DNA of 64,000 bases from Herbinix sp. (GTDB lineage: Bacteria > Bacillota > Clostridia > Lachnospirales > Lachnospiraceae). The translations under genes and the position numbers were made by a program. Position 1 is the first letter of the stretch. Each line of letters starts with the position of its first letter. The stretch is taken from the NCBI GenBank assembly GCA_029256105.1, contig JAQSYO010000008.1:62001-126000 (forward strand). Reading direction: 5' to 3'. Shown piece after piece: positions 60,046-64,000 of this stretch. The notes beneath the pieces are model-generated. The model was not told the DNA's origin. It saw only the letters and a program-made list of their open reading frames with translations, and did no database searches.

Positions 60046-61137
60046 ATGAAAATATGGGGAGCAAATTCGACAAGGATGAGAGGTATCCTTACATTTATTT
60101 TAATTACTCTTGGCGTATACTTGGGCTTTCGGTATTTGTTGCCACTGATTTTACCTTTTTTGGTGGCTTATTTTCTAGCATGGATTATAAGACCGGTAAC
60201 CGAGACATTATATAAACGCTTTAAGATCCCTAGAGTTTTAGGAGGATCATTTTCCTTGCTGCTACTGTTTGTTGTCTTTGGTACAGCAATTGGTTTACTA
60301 ATTAACATACTTTTAAAACAAACAATCGCATTTATTCGAAATATCCCTATCTATGTGGCAGTTATTGCCGATAAATTAGATAACATCTGTAAAGGTTGTG
60401 ATGATTTCATGGGACTTAATAGTGGAACCATACGTACAATGGTAGATGATAATATAATTTCAACAGTCAATAAGGTTAAGTCGAATATAATGCCGCAGAT
60501 TACAGAACACACCATATCATTTACTATATGGTTTGTAGCTGCTATTGGCATTTTCCTGATAGTATTTGTATCAGCCGTATTAATCGTGAAGGATCTGCCG
60601 AGTTTCCATGAGAACTATAAGAATAATAGTCTTTATAAAGATGTGCATCGGGTAACTGAGAAATTATCAGAGGCAGGAATTGCGTACCTTCGTTCCCAAT
60701 TTATTATTATGTTAATCGTAGCGGCTATTTGCATTCTGGGATTAACTCTAATTAAAAATGATTATGCGTTTCTAGTTGGGATTGGCATAGCATTTATGGA
60801 TGCATTACCCATTCTTGGAAGTGGAATCATATATATCCCTTGGGCCATCATTATGCTTATGAATGGTAATATCTATGTAGCTGCCATTTTAATTACGACT
60901 TATCTTATATGCCAAATAATCCGTGAGGTATTGGAGCCAAAATTAATTGGTAACAGCATTGGAATTAAACCGCTTTTTACGCTGATTGCCATGTATATTG
61001 GAGTAGAGCTTTTTTCTATCGCAGGTTTTATCCTAGGTCCGATTGGATTGGTTATTATTACAACGGTTTTTAAAGTTTTAAATGAAAAATCACAGGACGC
61101 CGCAAAAGCAAAGAATATTACTTATGATGAGGATTAA
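60046..61137 (+). CDS. AI-2E/YtvI-family membrane protein
   Basis: The 363-residue protein has about eight membrane segments (two near the start, then 60-90, 195-220, and a cluster after 255) and the AI-2E family plan with FRYLLPLILPFLVAYFLAWIIRPV, FMDALPILGSGIIYIPWAII and LEPKLIGNSIGIKPLFTLIAMYIG. Length and pattern resemble YtvI, a sporulation membrane protein of this family. The function of these permease-like proteins is not settled. The frame opens at 60001, inside a terminator; ggggtg at 60030 fits ATG 60046 best, with ATG 60028 as the other option. Confidence 0.82.
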   Translation: MKIWGANSTRMRGILTFILITLGVYLGFRYLLPLILPFLVAYFLAWIIRPVTETLYKRFKIPRVLGGSFSLLLLFVVFGTAIGLLINILLKQTIAFIRNIPIYVAVIADKLDNICKGCDDFMGLNSGTIRTMVDDNIISTVNKVKSNIMPQITEHTISFTIWFVAAIGIFLIVFVSAVLIVKDLPSFHENYKNNSLYKDVHRVTEKLSEAGIAYLRSQFIIMLIVAAICILGLTLIKNDYAFLVGIGIAFMDALPILGSGIIYIPWAIIMLMNGNIYVAAILITTYLICQIIREVLEPKLIGNSIGIKPLFTLIAMYIGVELFSIAGFILGPIGLVIITTVFKVLNEKSQDAAKAKNITYDED

Positions 61138-61158
61138 GAGATGCATTAGAATATCCGC

Positions 61159-61187
61159 TTGACAAAGTGGATATTCTAGCATAAAAT
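61159..61187 (+). promoter_or_regulatory. Promoter of the Pro T-box and proS
   Basis: TTGACA (61159-61164) and TAAAAT (61182-61187) are exactly 17 bases apart. A 9-bp inverted repeat AGAATATCC/GGATATTCT (61148-61156, 61169-61177) flanks the -35 box and may be an operator, or the end of the previous gene's transcript. Confidence 0.75.
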
Positions 61188-61193
61188 TAGTTA

Positions 61194-61494
61194 CATTATT
61201 CATGACAATTGAATTGGTTGGTTATTCAGTTCCTTTGTATGAAACAGGCGTTGAAGAGGAATAGTAGATTACAATCGCAGCTCAGAGAGAGAAGTAAAGG
61301 TGAAAGCTTCTTATGCAGATGTTATCGAACCGGCCTCGGAGCATTGTATGAAAGGAAGTGAATATAACTTCCCCCAAATACAACGTATTACCGGCGTTAA
61401 CGGTTTCAAGAGAGTTGTTAATTCAACAACTAATTAGGGTGGTACCGCCGAGTCTTTCGGTCCCTTGCGGATAGAAGGGCTTTTTTTGTTGCGT
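61194..61494 (+). promoter_or_regulatory. T-box leader, tRNA-Pro responsive
   Basis: Stem I closes with TACAAT/ATTGTA and GCTC/GAGC; the AGAGAGA loop, specifier region and T-box core AGGGTGGTACCGCCG (61436-61450) are clear, followed by a terminator with TTTTTTT (61481-61487). Aligned with the Ala T-box at 3.1 kb, the specifier is CCG (61330-61332) right after GAA; a CCT four bases on (61334-61336) is the other Pro reading. Both fit proS downstream. Confidence 0.93.
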
Positions 61495-61503
61495 TAATAT
61501 GTA

Positions 61504-61590
61504 CGAGTAATAAGGGCATTGTATTGTGCTTTTCTTGCTCAGACTTGACGTAATTCGCCGAAAAGCACAATACAATGCTCTTATTACTCG
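61504..61590. repeat. 30-bp near-perfect inverted repeat between T-box and proS
   Basis: The left arm 61504-61533 (starting CGAGTAATAAGGGCATTG) and right arm 61561-61590 (ending TGCTCTTATTACTCG) pair over 30 bp, with one G-T pair and no mismatch; the loop is 27 bases. No T run follows. As RNA this would be an unusually stable hairpin inside the proS leader after the T-box terminator. Confidence 0.95.
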
Positions 61591-61737
61591 GGATATAGGT
61601 ATCACCTCGTAGTAAGATATTGTAATAGGATGTTAAATAGATATCGATATTAAGCTAAAAACGGGTTTCACCGTTTTTAGTGTGGAAAAATGGAATTTGG
61701 TTTAATTTGGGTTTGATTTTAGAAAGGAGAGACGATT

Positions 61738-63171
61738 ATGGCACAGGAAAAGAAATTAGTTGAGGCAATTACTTCTATGGATGTGGATTTTGCCCAGTGG
61801 TACACGGACGTTGTAAAAAAGGCGGAATTAATTGAGTACTCTAGTGTAAGAGGGTGTATGATACTTCGCCCACTTGGGTATGCGATTTGGGAGAATGTTC
61901 AGAGGCAATTGGATGCGGATTTTAAGGCTACCGGAGTAGAGAATGTTTATATGCCAATGTTTATTCCAGAGAGCTTGCTTCAAAAGGAAAAGGATCATGT
62001 AGAGGGGTTTGCACCGGAGGTTGCGTGGGTAACGCATGGTGGTTTAGAGCCTTTACAAGAGAGAATGTGCGTTAGACCTACCTCGGAGACACTATTCTGT
62101 GATTTCTATTCAAAGATTATACAATCACATAGAGATCTTCCGAAATTATATAACCAGTGGTGTTCCGTTGTACGTTGGGAGAAGACAACAAGACCGTTCC
62201 TTCGCTCCATGGAATTCTTGTGGCAGGAGGGTCATACAGCACATGCAACTGCAGAGGATGCTGAGGAAAGAACAATCCAAATGCTCAATGTATATGCAGA
62301 TTTCTGTGAGAGAGTACTTGCAATCCCGATGATAAAGGGACGTAAATCCGAGAAGGAAAAGTTTGCAGGAGCGCATGCTACCTACACGATTGAAGCATTA
62401 ATGCATGATGGTAAGGCATTACAGTCAGGAACGAGCCATAACTTTGGTGATGGTTTTGCAAAAGCCTTCGATATTAAGTATACAGATAAGAATAACACCC
62501 TACAATATGTTCACCAGACCTCCTGGGGCTTGTCCACCAGAATTATAGGAGCGATTATCATGGTGCACGGAGATGACAGTGGTTTAGTATTACCGCCAAG
62601 AATTGCACCCACTCAGATTATGATTATTCCGATTAATCAGAATAAAGAGGGTGTCCTTGATAAAGCATATGAACTGAAGGAGAGATTAAGTTCCTTTAAA
62701 GTAAAGGTGGATGACTCCGATAAGAGTCCGGGCTGGAAGTTCAGTGAACAGGAGATGCGTGGTATTCCAATCCGTATTGAAATCGGACCGAAGGATATTG
62801 AAGCAAATCAAGCAGTAATTGTAAGAAGAGATACCAGAGAGAAGACGGTTGTTTCTCTCGATGAAATTGAAGTAAAAGCAGGAGAAATCCTAGAGACGAT
62901 GCAGGCTGAGATGCTTGAAAGAGCAAGAAATCACCGCGATACGCATACCTACTCCGCTGCCAATATGGAAGAATTCGAGAAGACAGTTGCTGAAAAGCCT
63001 GGGTTTGTTAAGGCAATGTGGTGTCAGGATGAAGCCTGTGAGAAAGAAATTAAAGAAAAAACAGGTGCAACCTCTCGCTGTATGCCATTTGAACAGGAGC
63101 ACATCGCAGATACCTGCGTATGTTGTGGAAAACCGGCTACAACAATGGCATATTGGGGAAAGGCATACTAA
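61738..63171 (+). CDS. proS: Prolyl-tRNA synthetase, eukaryote/archaea-type
   Basis: The 477-residue protein is the short ProRS form without the bacterial editing insert: [29 protein letters not shown], class II motif 2 [46 protein letters not shown] and [14 protein letters not shown], then anticodon-binding domain and a C-terminal zinc-type domain with CxxxxC and CVCCGKPA ending in AYWGKAY. It charges tRNA-Pro. An aaaggaga site precedes the ATG. Expression is under the T-box upstream. Confidence 0.96.
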   Translation: MAQEKKLVEAITSMDVDFAQWYTDVVKKAELIEYSSVRGCMILRPLGYAIWENVQRQLDADFKATGVENVYMPMFIPESLLQKEKDHVEGFAPEVAWVTHGGLEPLQERMCVRPTSETLFCDFYSKIIQSHRDLPKLYNQWCSVVRWEKTTRPFLRSMEFLWQEGHTAHATAEDAEERTIQMLNVYADFCERVLAIPMIKGRKSEKEKFAGAHATYTIEALMHDGKALQSGTSHNFGDGFAKAFDIKYTDKNNTLQYVHQTSWGLSTRIIGAIIMVHGDDSGLVLPPRIAPTQIMIIPINQNKEGVLDKAYELKERLSSFKVKVDDSDKSPGWKFSEQEMRGIPIRIEIGPKDIEANQAVIVRRDTREKTVVSLDEIEVKAGEILETMQAEMLERARNHRDTHTYSAANMEEFEKTVAEKPGFVKAMWCQDEACEKEIKEKTGATSRCMPFEQEHIADTCVCCGKPATTMAYWGKAY

Positions 63172-63183
63172 TATAAGTACAAC

Positions 63184-63219
63184 AGAGTCTGCACCGAATA
63201 TTCGGGCAGACTCTTTATA
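63184..63219 (+). terminator. Terminator after proS
   Basis: AGAGTCTGC and GCAGACTCT arms, continued by CCGAA/TTCGG inside, are followed by TTATAT. Confidence 0.88.
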
Positions 63220-63433
63220 TTCGCCTAGTGTGGCCAAGATAATATCTGAGCTTGTATCAATGCTAGAAATAAATTCATACTCACAAAACATATGCTGAAT
63301 ACTTGTTAAAGCTTTCACCCGTATGGAGAAGGCCATTGTAACCTTGAAATAATGGCAAGGCTTTGATATAATCGGGATAGATTTGAAAATATGGTTATAA
63401 TTTAAATAGGTAATATAACTTAGGAGGTCACAC

Positions 63434-64000
63434 ATGAAGCTTCGGATTCCCCATAAAGTGAATGATATCATAAATGAGCTGACACAGCAGGGCTTTGAAG
63501 CATATGTGGTTGGCGGCTGTGTTCGGGACATGGTACTTGGCCGGGAGCCGGAGGATTGGGATATTACCACATCAGCAACTCCGTTTGAGGTAAAGAAGAT
63601 ATTTCGAAGAACAGTAGATACGGGGATTCAACATGGTACAGTAACTGTGTTGCTCGATAAGGATCATTATGAGGTTACGACTTACCGTCTAGACGGGGAG
63701 TATGAAGACAACCGTCATCCCAAGGAGGTTTCCTTCACCTCCAGTCTGGCCGAGGACTTAAAGCGCAGAGATTTTACTATCAATGCGATGGCATATAATG
63801 AGCAAGAAGGCTTCATTGATTTATTCGGAGGTATGGAAGATCTTAAGAAAGGTCTAATCCGTTGTGTGGGTAGTGCCAAGGAACGTTTTGATGAGGACGC
63901 ATTACGAATACTAAGGGCAGTGCGTTTTTCAGCTCAGTTGGGATTTACAATTGAACAGGAGACGATGGAGGCGGTTAAGGCAAAGGTAACACATTTAAAT
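63434..64000 (+). CDS. cca: CCA tRNA nucleotidyltransferase, 5' part
   Basis: An ATG at 63434 behind taggagg opens a frame that runs to the window end (189 codons). It has YVVGGCVRDMVLGR, the catalytic EDWDITTSA (Asp-x-Asp), TVDTGIQHGTVTVLLD, RRDFTINAMAYN, DLFGGMEDL and DEDALRILRAVRFSAQLGF, all in the class II poly(A) polymerase/CCA-adding order. It adds or repairs the 3' CCA end of tRNA; whether it is CCA-, CC- or A-adding cannot be told from the part seen. The C-terminal part lies outside. Confidence 0.93.
   Translation, partial: MKLRIPHKVNDIINELTQQGFEAYVVGGCVRDMVLGREPEDWDITTSATPFEVKKIFRRTVDTGIQHGTVTVLLDKDHYEVTTYRLDGEYEDNRHPKEVSFTSSLAEDLKRRDFTINAMAYNEQEGFIDLFGGMEDLKKGLIRCVGSAKERFDEDALRILRAVRFSAQLGFTIEQETMEAVKAKVTHLN

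Noticed and set aside
62890..63570. 226-residue - strand frame covering the end of proS and the start of cca
   Set aside because: Antisense to two clear genes, and it runs through the proS terminator.

Overview
The window looks like a chromosomal segment of a low-GC, anaerobic, spore-forming Firmicute of the Lachnospiraceae/Clostridia type; the overall gene content resembles Lachnoclostridium phytofermentans, but the species is inferred, not tested. Support comes from AT-rich intergenic DNA, strong Shine-Dalgarno sites, T-box and SAM-I leaders, a glmS ribozyme, a long SRP RNA with an Alu-like domain, spmA/spmB and an AbrB/SpoVT-type regulator, a radical-SAM NrdG-like activase, and a TM1266-type hydrogenase-associated regulator. 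No phage, insertion sequence, CRISPR array, tRNA or rRNA gene was seen. Nearly all genes are on the + strand.

Layout. 1-3.1 kb: end of a GHKL kinase, NfeD/flotillin pair, a LytTR response regulator. 3.1-6.1 kb: Ala-type T-box and an alanyl-tRNA synthetase reduced to its catalytic half, a small hydrolase, dihydrofolate reductase. 6.2-10.7 kb: a P-type cation ATPase with two TrkA-type proteins. 10.8-14.4 kb: small metabolic and house-cleaning enzymes (GNAT-Nudix fusion, RdgB-like, MBL-fold, GNAT). 14.5-17.4 kb: a PF04392-type ABC importer. 17.8-19.7 kb: a LacI-sensor/GGDEF protein. 19.8-28.2 kb: the conserved Firmicute block decarboxylase - nucleotide kinase - yaaR - holB - yaaT - yabB - rsmI - abrB, here with a guanylate-kinase-like protein in the tmk slot and an added TPR/MORN protein. 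28.5-33.4 kb: spmAB, an XRE regulator fused to a domain resembling the cytoplasmic part of the flagellar export gate FlhA, and an AmmeMemoRadiSam locus whose radical SAM gene carries an in-frame amber stop. 33.5-35.9 kb: glmS behind its ribozyme and a tandem array of Shine-Dalgarno-containing mini-hairpins. 36-41.4 kb: tatD, rsmA, a repeat-containing unknown protein, GNAT, an NrdG-like activase, tadA. 41.6-47.9 kb: SRP RNA, a cyclic-nucleotide-binding-like protein, an orphan ABC ATPase, a TPR/AAA protein. 48.3-52.7 kb: murA, an HD-GYP protein, metK under a SAM-I riboswitch. 52.8-58.7 kb: a two-component system, an ArsR regulator, and a TM1266 plus NMT1-type ABC importer operon behind an unassigned structured leader. 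59-64 kb: a kinase with a ParB-like tail, an AI-2E-family membrane protein, proS behind a Pro T-box and a 30-bp inverted repeat, and the start of a CCA-adding enzyme.

The most unusual items are the HTH-FlhA-like fusion (29744-30550), the riboswitch-like leader at 55478-55620, the glmS upstream repeat array (33932-34090), the giant hairpin between the Pro T-box and proS (61504-61590), the P-type ATPase/TrkA/TrkA operon and the editing-domain-less AlaRS under its own T-box. Starts were moved from the longest open frame wherever a Shine-Dalgarno site or family alignment pointed to an internal start; each case is stated in the entry.
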